The notes: generated from the sequence alone by a model not told the origin. A stretch of 18,686 nt of DNA from Prevotella sp. UBA2756 (GCA_002353205.1 DEJE01000017.1:1-18686), one strand, 5' to 3'. Shown: positions 8,002 through 15,199, numbered from the stretch's first letter. Numbers and translations are program-made.

Positions 8002-8259
8002 ATGAGTGCCAAAGAGAAACTGAGGGAGCGATTCCTAAAAATGCCTTCTGATTTCACCTTCGATGAAATGCAACAGCTATTATTGGGGTTTGGATATGAG
8101 AAGAGCAACAAAGGACGAACCTCAGGATCTCGGGTTATATTTAAAAGCGTAGACAAACGCCCTATCATGTTGCACAAGCCGCATCCTGGCAATATCGTAA
8201 AAGGATACGCCATGCAGCAGGTGTATAATGAACTGAAAGAAGCAGGTTTAATAAAATAG
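8002..8259 (+). CDS. hicA: HicA family toxin (mRNA interferase)
   Basis: Toxin of 85 residues from the HicAB type II toxin-antitoxin family; HicA proteins use a double-stranded-RNA-binding-like fold to cleave mRNA. An N-terminal helix (FDEMQQLLLGFGY) is followed by GSRVIF at 42-47 and LHKPHPG at 57-63, then a C-terminal helix ending ELKEAGLIK. Classic HicA has GSHHxF with a catalytic His; here that position is Arg44, and His58/His61 are the only histidines, a pattern I associate with a subfamily that carries HKPHPG. It precedes hicB by 15 bases. It starts 31 bases after the barrel gene without an obvious promoter. The pair is clearly more AT-rich than its neighbours, suggesting acquisition. 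Confidence 0.85.
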   Translation: MSAKEKLRERFLKMPSDFTFDEMQQLLLGFGYEKSNKGRTSGSRVIFKSVDKRPIMLHKPHPGNIVKGYAMQQVYNELKEAGLIK

Positions 8260-8274
8260 AGAAGACACACCGTT

Positions 8275-8619
8275 ATGAATACAATGACTTACAAAGGTTA
8301 TTTAGGATCTGTCTCCTACAGTGAGAAAGACAATGTCTTCTTTGGCAAGATAGAAGGTATCAATGGCTTGGTAAATTTCGAAGGTGAAAGCGTTCAGGAA
8401 CTACAGAATGCCTTCCACGAGGCCGTTGATGACTATCTGGCGTACTGTGAAGAAGAAGGGATAGAGCCGAATAAGAGATATTCGGGTGTCCTCAATGTCA
8501 GGCTCTCACCTGCCATTCATCGTCAAATAGCGATGCTTGCCAAGCAGGCAGGGATGACGATCAACAGTTACATAAGAGAAGCTTTGGAAGAAAAAGCAGA
8601 GGCTTCCTTGTCACTATAG
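8275..8619 (+). CDS. hicB: HicB family antitoxin
   Basis: Antitoxin of 114 residues expected to bind and block HicA and to repress the operon. The N-terminal half (~4-60) is the HicB partial RNase H-like fold (YKGYLGSVSYSEKDNVFFGK, then FEGESVQELQNAFHEAVDDY). The C-terminal half (~70-105, YSGVLNVRLSPAIHRQ to INSYIREAL) is a ribbon-helix-helix DNA-binding domain. A second Met lies three codons downstream of the first; either could start. A strong terminator follows, closing the two-gene unit. Confidence 0.88.
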   Translation: MNTMTYKGYLGSVSYSEKDNVFFGKIEGINGLVNFEGESVQELQNAFHEAVDDYLAYCEEEGIEPNKRYSGVLNVRLSPAIHRQIAMLAKQAGMTINSYIREALEEKAEASLSL

Positions 8620-8650
8620 CACAGTGCACGGAGTCAAGATACAAAGAAGA

Positions 8651-8689
8651 AAACCGGGAAAGCGCATCACCGCTTTCCCGGTTTTTTTT
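8651..8689 (+). terminator. Strong rho-independent terminator after hicB
   Basis: A perfect 14-bp stem (AAACCGGGAAAGCG at 8651-8664 with CGCTTTCCCGGTTT at 8671-8684), a 6-nt loop CATCAC and a run of eight Ts ending at 8689. It lies 31 bases after the hicB stop. Confidence 0.95.
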
Positions 8690-8715
8690 CGCATCGCAGA
8701 TGCTGATACTCTCAG

Positions 8716-8739
8716 CGAGCGAATTCGGAAATTCGCTCG
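8716..8739. repeat. Short perfect palindrome
   Basis: CGAGCGAATT at 8716-8725 and AATTCGCTCG at 8730-8739 form 10-bp arms around CGGA. No U tract follows, so it is not a standard terminator. Its role is unknown. Confidence 0.7.
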
Positions 8740-8757
8740 AACAAGGGGGGGAAAAGG

Positions 8758-8918
8758 CCCCCTCCAAACCTTCCCGAGGGGAGGCTTTCTAAGAACCTGG
8801 GCTATACTCTCTCCCCCTCGGGGGAGGCGGAGGGACACGACCCCCTCCAAACCTCCCCGAGGGGAGGCTTTATAAAAGCAGGGGGCTATGCTCTCCCCCT
8901 CGGGGGAGACGGAGGGGG
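8758..8918. repeat. Two tandem copies of a GC-rich double-hairpin element
   Basis: Unit 1 (8758-8834) and unit 2 (8841-8918) are offset by 83 bases and share the same plan. The outer arm CCCCCTCC (8841-8848) pairs with GGAGGGGG (8911-8918). Two inner palindromes lie between them: CCTCCCCGAGGGGAGG at 8852-8867 and CTCCCCCTCGGGGGAG at 8893-8908. In unit 1 the right outer arm is partly decayed (GGAGGG at 8829-8834). The same plan recurs inside the reading frame at 16500-16581. No protein is credible here. It looks like a small dispersed palindromic repeat of REP or MITE type. Confidence 0.8.
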
Positions 8919-8958
8919 GTCGTCCTTCACTTTGTCAACTATTTTGACCTTGATTTTT

Positions 8959-9254
8959 TGCATGGATTTTTGATCGTTTTAGAGAGACGAATCGTTTTGA
9001 GATGGTAAAAGGATTGAACAAAATCGTGGATTTTTTCGTTCTGATTTTCAAAATGAGCCATTTTACACTCCGAAATGACGCATTTTGCGCTTCAAAATGA
9101 CGCATTCTACGAGGCAAAATGAGCCATTCTGGAGTGTAAAATGCGTCATTTTGAAAACCCGAAAAATGTAAAGAAAAGACAAGATGCTTGTTTTCAGCGC
9201 GTTACAACTCTCGCGAGAATCGCTCAGATTCGGCCGTGGGATTTAAATTTCAGA
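8959..9254 (-). repeat. Composite non-coding repeat element, copy 2 (inverted)
   Basis: This is the reverse-oriented partner of 736-1044. Read on the minus strand it shows TCTGAAAT (9254-9247), ACGGCCG (9237-9231) and CGATTCTCGCGA (9222-9211), with the same 9- and 8-nt gaps as copy 1. The repeat array follows, and AAAATCCATGCA closes it at 8970-8959. The array at 9050-9159 is five units of exactly 22 bp, each with an AATGNNNCATT-like core (GAGCC, GACGC, GACGC, GAGCC, GCGTC variants). The outermost 24 bases at 9048-9071 and 9131-9154 are inverted repeats with 22 matches. It lies in the 955-bp gap between hicB and the next minus-strand gene. Confidence 0.72.
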
Positions 9255-9316
9255 ATTTTGCAGCCACAGAGCGGTAAAACGAGAGTTTTGTAAAGGAAAT
9301 TCAGGCCCTCTCCTGG

Positions 9317-9403
9317 CCTCCCCGGGGGGGAGGGAAGACCCCCTCCTGACCTCCCCGAGGGGAGGGAAAAGCCCCACCCCGGCCCTCCCCGAAAGGGAGG
9401 GGG
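9317..9403. repeat. Three 33-bp GC-rich palindrome units
   Basis: Hairpin cores CCTCCCCGGGGGGGAGGG (9317), CCTCCCCGAGGGGAGGG (9350) and CCCTCCCCGAAAGGGAGGG (9383) recur every 33-34 bases, linked by GACCCCCTCCTGA-like spacers. The cores resemble the inner palindrome of the 8758-8918 elements, so the array may be derived from them. Confidence 0.75.
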
Positions 9404-9507
9404 AGGATTACGGGATTTCGGGATGCCGGAATAACGGAATTACGGGATGCCGGAATAACGGGAGAACGGAATAACGGGAGAACGGAATAACGAAATAACG
9501 GGATTCT
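9404..9507. repeat. Octamer tandem array, 13 units
   Basis: Thirteen consecutive 8-base units of the forms GGAATAAC, GGGAGAAC, GGGATGCC and GGAATTAC run without a break from 9404 to 9507. A unit of 8 bases is incompatible with coding. The array ends 67 bases from the 3' end of the minus-strand gene at 9575. The remaining bases to 9574 show nothing else that I can support. Confidence 0.85.
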
Positions 9508-9574
9508 GGGGAGAACGGAACGGCACACCGCGTTTGTTCTTCTGTTATTCTGTCTTCAAAAAGTTATGAGGTCT

Positions 9575-10807
9575 TCATGGGAAGTCGTAGACGAGATACT
9601 GCGCGTTGCTGTCTGTGGGGAAGTTGGTGAGCTGTCCGGTGCGAGTGACGAACGAGATGATGCCGTCGTAGACGCCGCGGCCGAAAGTGTAGCGGCCATC
9701 GTAGATGTTGATATAGTGGATGCGGCGGGCGTCATAGGCGAGGAGCTGCGCCGTGTCGGCGACGGGCACGCCGTCGATGAGTACGAGCGCTGGCAGCATA
9801 CTGCCGTCGCTTTTCTGCTCGCGGAGCACTACCAGCTGGGTGTTGGCACCTACGCGCCTGCGCTCCACGCTGGTGACATACTCGATGAGCACCTCCCTGA
9901 CGGTGAGGAACGGCCGGTACTCGTCGAGGTTATAGGAGATGGCGGGCTGTGAGCCGAACAGCGTCGCGTCGTAAGTCATCGGCACCACGTCGGCCACGGC
10001 CTCGTCTGACGCCTCGCCCGGCTTCTGCCGCGCCATCTGCTGTCGCTGCATGGCGAGCGAGCGGGCCTCCACCTCGCTGCGCTCATAGTGGAACACGAGG
10101 TGTGGGAGACACTTGGGGAGCAGGGCGGCAAACGGACTGACCATCGTCACGGGCAGGCTGACGCCCGTCGTCGAGAGTGCCGTGAGGACCATCGGCTGGC
10201 GGCCGTGGATGCCGAAGGTGCGGAAGACGGCTGTGGAGTCGTTGACCATCAGCCCCTCGAAATAGTGGATCTGCTTCCCCACGATGCCCAGCGTGGGACG
10301 TATCTCGTCGGCCCCGAAGCGCTGACCGCCGTGCTGACCGTCCACACGCACCTTGACGAAGTGCCCCTCGGTCTCGCTGCTGTCGGCGCGTTTCGCGCTG
10401 ACCAGGTCGGCCGTCCCCTCGCCCACCGCGCGGCAGCTGTCACCCTTGACCCAACGGATGTCGTCGTCGACGCTCCGGCGGAGGGGGTTCACCACGGCCA
10501 CGAGGCGCTGCTCAGCGCGGCTGTCGCTGCGCGTATAGACCGACAGCACGTAGTAGCCGCTGTGGAGAGTGGCGGGGAGCACGACCGCCGCCTCACCCTT
10601 GCCACCACGAAGGCCCACGACGGCACCTGCCGCCAAGCCCCGCGTGTCGCACAGCTCGGCATAGGCCACGCGGCCGTCGGCGGCTGTCACGCCGACGGTC
10701 ATCGTCTCGCCGGCCAGATACCACTGCCGGTCGGTCTCCACGTTCAGGGCGAAGGCGCTCACGGCGAGTGCCGCGGCTGCCATCATCATTATCGTTCTGC
10801 TTTTCAT
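9575..10807 (-). CDS. Exported protein with macroglobulin-like N-terminus and TonB-plug-like C-terminus
   Basis: Protein of 410 residues, not firmly assignable to a named family. A signal peptide (MKSRTIMMMAAAALAVSAFA) is followed by a segment (VETDRQWYLAGETMTVGV, HSGYYVLSVYTRSD) resembling the MG2 beta-sandwich of bacterial macroglobulin-like proteins. The end (LVLIDGVPV at 341-349, then RRIHYINIYDGRY and GRGVYDGIISFVT) is laid out like a TonB-receptor plug: a carrier-binding strand, an 'I..I.I' strand, then 'G..DGIISF'. No barrel follows. It is the third gene after the receptor and the DUF4249 lipoprotein on the same strand, but 225 bases of repeat-rich DNA separate it from the DUF4249 stop, so it may have its own promoter. 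Probably periplasmic or surface-associated; its role in the uptake system is inferred from context. Confidence 0.65.
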   Translation of the reverse strand: MKSRTIMMMAAAALAVSAFALNVETDRQWYLAGETMTVGVTAADGRVAYAELCDTRGLAAGAVVGLRGGKGEAAVVLPATLHSGYYVLSVYTRSDSRAEQRLVAVVNPLRRSVDDDIRWVKGDSCRAVGEGTADLVSAKRADSSETEGHFVKVRVDGQHGGQRFGADEIRPTLGIVGKQIHYFEGLMVNDSTAVFRTFGIHGRQPMVLTALSTTGVSLPVTMVSPFAALLPKCLPHLVFHYERSEVEARSLAMQRQQMARQKPGEASDEAVADVVPMTYDATLFGSQPAISYNLDEYRPFLTVREVLIEYVTSVERRRVGANTQLVVLREQKSDGSMLPALVLIDGVPVADTAQLLAYDARRIHYINIYDGRYTFGRGVYDGIISFVTRTGQLTNFPTDSNAQYLVYDFP

Positions 10808-10840
10808 CTTTCTACTTTTAATTAAAGTTTACAGGAGTTT

Positions 10841-10898
10841 GGGGGGGGGGAATTTAGGAGTTTGGGAGTTTGGGAGTTTGGGAGTTTGGGAGTTTAGA
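10841..10898. repeat. G10 homopolymer followed by octamer repeats
   Basis: Ten Gs occupy 10841-10850. Then AGTTTGGG is repeated four times from 10859 to 10890, with a degenerate fifth copy to 10898. The C10 tract (minus strand) lies about 34-43 bases upstream of the ATG at 10807, where promoter spacing would normally fall. The rest of 10899-11032 contains an 8-bp inverted repeat (GTTTAGAC at 10892-10899 with GTCTAAAC at 10926-10933) and the short element at 10973. Confidence 0.85.
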
Positions 10899-10972
10899 CA
10901 ATAGCCGAAGGGCAACTGTGTGTGCGTCTAAACGAATGTTTAAACTGCAGCGGCTAAAAGCTGGGAACACTC

Positions 10973-11010
10973 CTCGGCTCGGGCTCTGCTCGCTCTGCTC
11001 GCAAAGAACT
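10973..11010. repeat. Short dispersed GCTC/TGC-rich element, copy 1
   Basis: The pattern CTCGG, CTCTGC, CGCTCTGC, GCAAAGAAC reads along this stretch. A similar one (GCTCGG, CTTTGC, CGCTTTGC, GCAAAGAAC) occurs at 18252-18289. Both sit in non-coding DNA on the same strand. They are similar but not identical. Confidence 0.5.
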
Positions 11011-11032
11011 CCTCTATCATGCGATACTTGAA

Positions 11033-12223
11033 TCATTCTGTATCTCCTTCGTTCCAGAACTCGGGCTCCTCGACGTACACTCCCTTGTGTCTGTACCTGA
11101 CGTCGAGCTGATGGATCTGAGCCCACGCCGATCGCAGCTTGCCTGTGGGCGACAGCTCGGGCACCACCCATTCGCACAGGTAGTAGCCCCGCGCCACCAT
11201 GTCGCAGCAGTCGTCGGCCTTGGGATCTTCCAGCCACAGCCGATGGTCGGTGGCCATCGGATAGCGTATGGAGAAATCGCCGGGGGTGAGGAAGAGCCTG
11301 TAGTCGGTGATGTTCAACGAGCATCCCACGAATCCGATGACGTGCTTGCCTGAGGTGAGACAACGGATGTTGGTGGGCAGGGCCGACGGCAGCGGCGTGA
11401 ACAGGCCGCCCATCTCGGCACTGGCCTGACGACGTGCCAGCTCGTATTCGTACTCGCCCTTCGAGATGGCGCGCTGGTGGAGCAGCGCGCTGTAGCGGTG
11501 ATACATGCGCTCGTCGTTGCGCTCGATGTCGTAGACCTTGAGACCTTGTATGTGCTGGCGGTCGTAGCCGGTGCTGGCACCGACCGTGGTCACGGCTCCC
11601 GTGGCGTCGACCCATCCCTGCCGTGGGAAGTGGTAGATGTCTTCGTAGACGGGTTCGCGCCGCGTGGTGTCGTAGTACATGGCGGTCATGCAGTCGGGTG
11701 TCACCATCCACGTCTCGTCGTAGGTCCACAGGTAGTAGTTGGCTTGGTCGGAGCGGAGGGGAGCTTCGGGGGTGACGATGACGTCGATGCTGCTCTCGGG
11801 GGTATCCTGGACGCCCCTGACATCGGCGATCCCCTCCGTAGGCAGCGGCCGCTGGGGTTCCGACTCGTAGACCTCGCCGTCGGTCTCGATGTGTAGGAAG
11901 TACTCCACGTCGGGGTCGAGGCGGTCGATCATGCAGGTGTAGAAGCCCTCGGTGAAGATTGCCGGACGGTCGGAGCCGTCGGTCCCGCGCACGGCGACGG
12001 TGGCCCCTGTGACGAGGTGCGGAGCATCGTCGGCGCTGACGGCCTGCGTCCGCGACAGTGCGAACCTGTTCATCCGTCCGGCACAGATGGTTCCCTCGAC
12101 GACGAGCAGCTCGGAATCGTCGGCCGGGATGTCGGCTTCGAACTCTTCGATGCATGCCGACAGCAGGCAGAGCGCAGCCGTCAGGGTGAGCAGTGGGTAT
12201 GTGGTTTTTCTCAGTTTCATCAT
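11033..12223 (-). CDS. DUF4249 outer-membrane-associated lipoprotein
   Basis: Lipoprotein of 396 residues. The N-terminus MMKLRKTTYPLLTLTAALC runs into the lipobox LSAC with acylated Cys24, followed by IEEFEADIP. DUF4249 members in Bacteroidota start this way (C..xxxx.D.P) and continue with LLVVEGTI, as here, then strand-rich domains (TGATVAVRG, GFYTCMIDRLDPDVEYFLHI). The family is typically encoded beside a TonB-dependent receptor and is thought to act with it at the cell surface. Here it starts 3 bases after the end of the full receptor frame, so translational coupling is likely in an intact operon. With the receptor stopping early at 12587, that coupling may be weakened. The C-terminus ends EPEFWNEGDTE. 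Confidence 0.88.
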   Translation of the reverse strand: MMKLRKTTYPLLTLTAALCLLSACIEEFEADIPADDSELLVVEGTICAGRMNRFALSRTQAVSADDAPHLVTGATVAVRGTDGSDRPAIFTEGFYTCMIDRLDPDVEYFLHIETDGEVYESEPQRPLPTEGIADVRGVQDTPESSIDVIVTPEAPLRSDQANYYLWTYDETWMVTPDCMTAMYYDTTRREPVYEDIYHFPRQGWVDATGAVTTVGASTGYDRQHIQGLKVYDIERNDERMYHRYSALLHQRAISKGEYEYELARRQASAEMGGLFTPLPSALPTNIRCLTSGKHVIGFVGCSLNITDYRLFLTPGDFSIRYPMATDHRLWLEDPKADDCCDMVARGYYLCEWVVPELSPTGKLRSAWAQIHQLDVRYRHKGVYVEEPEFWNEGDTE

Positions 12224-12226
12224 GTC

Positions 12227-12586
12227 TCAGTTGAATCGGATGTTAAGTGAAACGAAGGGGATGGCTGTTCCGAACACCGACAGCTTGTAGCCCTTGATGT
12301 CGTCGCCCTCGTTGACGTAGTAGACGTTGTAGGCATTGCGCCGCGCCAGGGCGTTGTAGACGCCGATGGAGAACGACGTGTGGAGGAAGCTCGTCAGCTT
12401 GTGGGATGGCTCGATGTTGAAGGCGAGGTCCAGACGCATGTAGTCGGGAATGCGGTAGGTGTTGCGGTCGGTGTAGTAGGGCATGAACTTCTGGCTGTAG
12501 GAGTCGTAGTACTTGCCCACGGGGAGCGTGGTGGGTCGGCCTGTGGCGTAGTTGAAGTTGCTCGACAGGCTGTAGCGCTCGGTGAA
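12227..12586 (-). pseudogene. Detached C-terminal 119 codons of the TonB-dependent receptor
   Basis: This stretch continues in the same frame as the receptor at 12587-15199, directly after its TAG codon (12589-12587). It reads FTERYSLSSNFNYATG and continues to FVSLNIRFN before a TGA at 12229-12227. It is the natural end of the barrel: last beta-strands, an aromatic residue near the C-terminus, and a length that completes a 990-residue protein. No length-changing mutation is needed to join the two parts. Whether it is translated depends on readthrough or on the codon being a sequence error. Confidence 0.82.
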
Positions 12587-15199
12587 CTAATAGTTGAGCA
12601 CCGCCTTGACCTCGTGGGGACGGTCGTATTCCGACGGGTACCAGTCGCCGCCGTTGAGGGGCATGGCCACTCGACTGTCGTCCTGACGGAGCAGTGAGCG
12701 CGCGAAGGTGTAGCTCACCCACCCGTTCACCTTCCCCGTGGGCTTCTTGGCCTGCAGCTCTAAGCCGTAGGCCTGCCCCTTGGTGGCGATGACGTCGGTC
12801 TCGAGGTGCGGATTCATGAGCAGCACGGCCGAACTGCGGTAGTTGAGGTAGTCGCTGATGTGCTTGTAGTAGACCTCGGCAGAGAACTCATAGGCCTTGT
12901 CGGCCGTCTCGTGATAGATGCCGGCTGCCGCCTGCCACCCGTTCTGGGGCTTGATGTTCAGGTCGGAGAGCTTCCAGATGTCGGTGGGCGACATGATCGA
13001 CGTGTTGGACACCTTGTGGATGTACTGGTGCATGGTGTTGAAGCCGGCCTTCAGCGAGAGGTTCTCCCTGAGCGTATAGCGTGCCGAGAGTCGCAGCTCG
13101 GGGGCGTGGTAGGTCTTGATGATGCCCGTCTGTCGGCGCGTCTGGAGCAGCGTCTCCTCCGCCGGCAGCTCGCCGTCGGCATAGATGTTGACATCGCGGG
13201 GCCCGAGGGCGTTGAACATGGCGTAGCGCAGTCCGGCCGAGAGCGTCAGACGGTCGGTGAGCGAGCGCTCGTAGTCGATGTAGAGGGCGCTCTCGAGAGC
13301 CTTCTCGCGCTGCAGCCGGTTGGCGGTGATGAGCGACTCGCTGCCCACGGGCTCGTAGGTTCCCGCCTGCACATCGTAGTGCTGGACGGAAAGACCATAC
13401 GACAGGCGCTGCTCCTCGGTGAGGCGGTGGCGGAAGTGGAGCTTGGCCCATAGCTGGTCGATGCCGAAGCTGAGGCGTGCTGCCATGGACGGCGTGCTGC
13501 GGTCTTCGTTGAAATAGTCGTAATGGTCGGCACCGGCGGTGAGCGTGGCCGTCAGTTTCTCGCTCAGGATGGAGCGCCACTCGGCCGAGAGGTTGCGGTT
13601 CTGGTAGCCATAGCTGTCGTGTGAGCTGAAGGAGAACTTGTCGTTGCTCCAATAGGCGAAGAGCTTCAGGCGGTGCAGGTTGCTGAGCTTCCACGTCAGC
13701 ACGCCGCCGAAGTCGTAGAAGTTGGCCGTGCCGTTGCGGTAGCCGCTCTTCTCGGGCAGCTTCTTGAGCATCCAGTCGCTGTAGGTGGTGCGCCCGTTGA
13801 GGAGCAGCGACAGGTGGTCCCTGACGATCGGTATCTCGATGTTGGCCTTGCTGGTGAGGGCTCCGATGCTGGCCTGTCCGGTGACTTTCTGCATGTTGGC
13901 CTCCTTCGAGCTGACCCTGAGCACGCTGCTGATGCGGCCGCCGTACTCCACGGGGACGCTCGACTTGAACAGCTCGACGTCTTCGACGGCATCGGAATTG
14001 AACGAGGTGAACAGTCCGAACAGGTGCGAGGGATTGAAAACGGTGCCGCCGTTGAAGAGGATGAGGTTCTGGTCGGTGGCTCCGCCGCGCACGTTGTAGC
14101 CGCTCGAAGCCTCGCCCACGGTGGTGACGCCAGGCAGCGAGAGCACAATCTTCATGATGTCGGACTCGCCGAAGGCCGACGGTATGTTCTTCAGCAACTG
14201 GGGCTTGAACTTCTCGGAACCCATCGTCACGTTGTCGACGGCCGACTGCCGTCCGCCGACGACCACGATCTCGTCGAGCTCCTGATCATCGGAGATGCTG
14301 GCCTTGGCCTTCTTCACCCCCGGCACGACGTAGGTCCTGGTGTGGAGCAAGGCCGTGGAGAGGGAATCGTCGTCGAGGACAGGAATGCCGCGAACAAGCG
14401 ACGACTCGTCGACGGGAACGGACGGTGCGGCGGGCTGCACCTGACGAAGGGCGACGTCGTCGGCAGGACGGCGGTCGGCAACCGTCGGGGCGATGGGAGC
14501 GGATGGGGAGAGGCCTGTCGGGATGCTCTCCACCAAGACGGCGAGGCTCGTCTCGCGCTCTGTCTTCGAGAACGACAGGCGCTTCTTCCTGGAGAGCTGG
14601 CGGATGGTCTTCTTCTGGTCGGGGAAGAGCTTCGCCACATCGGAGAGACGCTTCACGTGGTGCATGCTGCCGTCGGGAGCGACGAGCGTGAAATGCTCCT
14701 TCGTGCTGAGCACTCGCTTGTAGGTGGAGCGGCCGAAGACCTGCTCGCCGTCGTAGACTTTCCACACGGTGCGGTAGAGACGGATGCCGTTGGTGCTGCC
14801 GTCGCAGAGCAGATAGGAATAGCGCGAAGGGTCCTCGGGGTCGTGGACATAGCGGTGACCGTCCATCTCGAACCAGTCGACGAAGGCTTGCTCTGGAAGA
14901 CAGAAGACCTTGCCCACGGGCGAGAGGACCACGACCTGCTGCTTGAGCTGGTCGAAACGGAGCTGCACATGGTCGTAGACCACGCCGTGATAGCTGATAC
15001 GGCCTTCGTAGACGCCGGTGTCGTCTTTGTAATAAGGGATGTCGTGCCACAGCCACGTCTCGTAAGGCGGCTCTACGACACCCACATACAGGCGCTCATC
15101 GTCGGAGACCGACCGCTGATGGGGAGCTGCAACATCCTGTGCCCCACCCTTCTGGACGAGGACGAGCATGCAGACAAGTGCTGACAGATATCTTTTCAC
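12587..15199 (-). CDS. TonB-dependent receptor with fused N-terminal domain, stopped by an in-frame amber codon
   Basis: Outer-membrane active-transport receptor. Residues 1-21 are a signal peptide (MKRYLSALVCMLVLVQKGGAQ). Residues ~35-228 are a domain in place of the usual carboxypeptidase-like repeat; its strands (VYEGRISYHGVVYDHVQLRF) and end (HHVKRLSDVAKLFPDQKKTI) resemble an unnamed Bacteroidota exported domain. A Pro/Asp-rich linker (~229-300) leads to a TonB-box-like ELDEIVVVGG (307-316) and the plug (~330-432: PGV at 356-358, NVRGGATDQNLILFNGG, FNPSHLFGLF, EYGGRISSVL). The barrel follows. Translation stops at TAG after residue 870 (AVLNY), while the same frame continues for 119 further codons. 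The open part lacks the last barrel strands, so it is probably inactive as read. It pairs with the DUF4249 gene downstream. The substrate is unknown. Confidence 0.9.
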   Translation of the reverse strand: MKRYLSALVCMLVLVQKGGAQDVAAPHQRSVSDDERLYVGVVEPPYETWLWHDIPYYKDDTGVYEGRISYHGVVYDHVQLRFDQLKQQVVVLSPVGKVFCLPEQAFVDWFEMDGHRYVHDPEDPSRYSYLLCDGSTNGIRLYRTVWKVYDGEQVFGRSTYKRVLSTKEHFTLVAPDGSMHHVKRLSDVAKLFPDQKKTIRQLSRKKRLSFSKTERETSLAVLVESIPTGLSPSAPIAPTVADRRPADDVALRQVQPAAPSVPVDESSLVRGIPVLDDDSLSTALLHTRTYVVPGVKKAKASISDDQELDEIVVVGGRQSAVDNVTMGSEKFKPQLLKNIPSAFGESDIMKIVLSLPGVTTVGEASSGYNVRGGATDQNLILFNGGTVFNPSHLFGLFTSFNSDAVEDVELFKSSVPVEYGGRISSVLRVSSKEANMQKVTGQASIGALTSKANIEIPIVRDHLSLLLNGRTTYSDWMLKKLPEKSGYRNGTANFYDFGGVLTWKLSNLHRLKLFAYWSNDKFSFSSHDSYGYQNRNLSAEWRSILSEKLTATLTAGADHYDYFNEDRSTPSMAARLSFGIDQLWAKLHFRHRLTEEQRLSYGLSVQHYDVQAGTYEPVGSESLITANRLQREKALESALYIDYERSLTDRLTLSAGLRYAMFNALGPRDVNIYADGELPAEETLLQTRRQTGIIKTYHAPELRLSARYTLRENLSLKAGFNTMHQYIHKVSNTSIMSPTDIWKLSDLNIKPQNGWQAAAGIYHETADKAYEFSAEVYYKHISDYLNYRSSAVLLMNPHLETDVIATKGQAYGLELQAKKPTGKVNGWVSYTFARSLLRQDDSRVAMPLNGGDWYPSEYDRPHEVKAVLNY

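Noticed and set aside
7134..8270. 378-codon minus-strand open frame over the barrel gene and hicA
   Set aside because: Covers three supported plus-strand features and lacks recognisable domains.
8624..8875. Small ORFs on both strands in 8561-9528
   Set aside because: They run through the terminator and palindromic repeats and translate to low-complexity Arg/Pro/Gly sequence.
10892..10933. Terminator after the DUF4249 gene
   Set aside because: The 8-bp arms enclose a 26-base loop with no U tract in the right orientation.
13673..15184. 503-codon plus-strand open frame opposite the TonB receptor
   Set aside because: Shadow of the receptor; low-complexity His/Val/Glu-rich translation without any family features.
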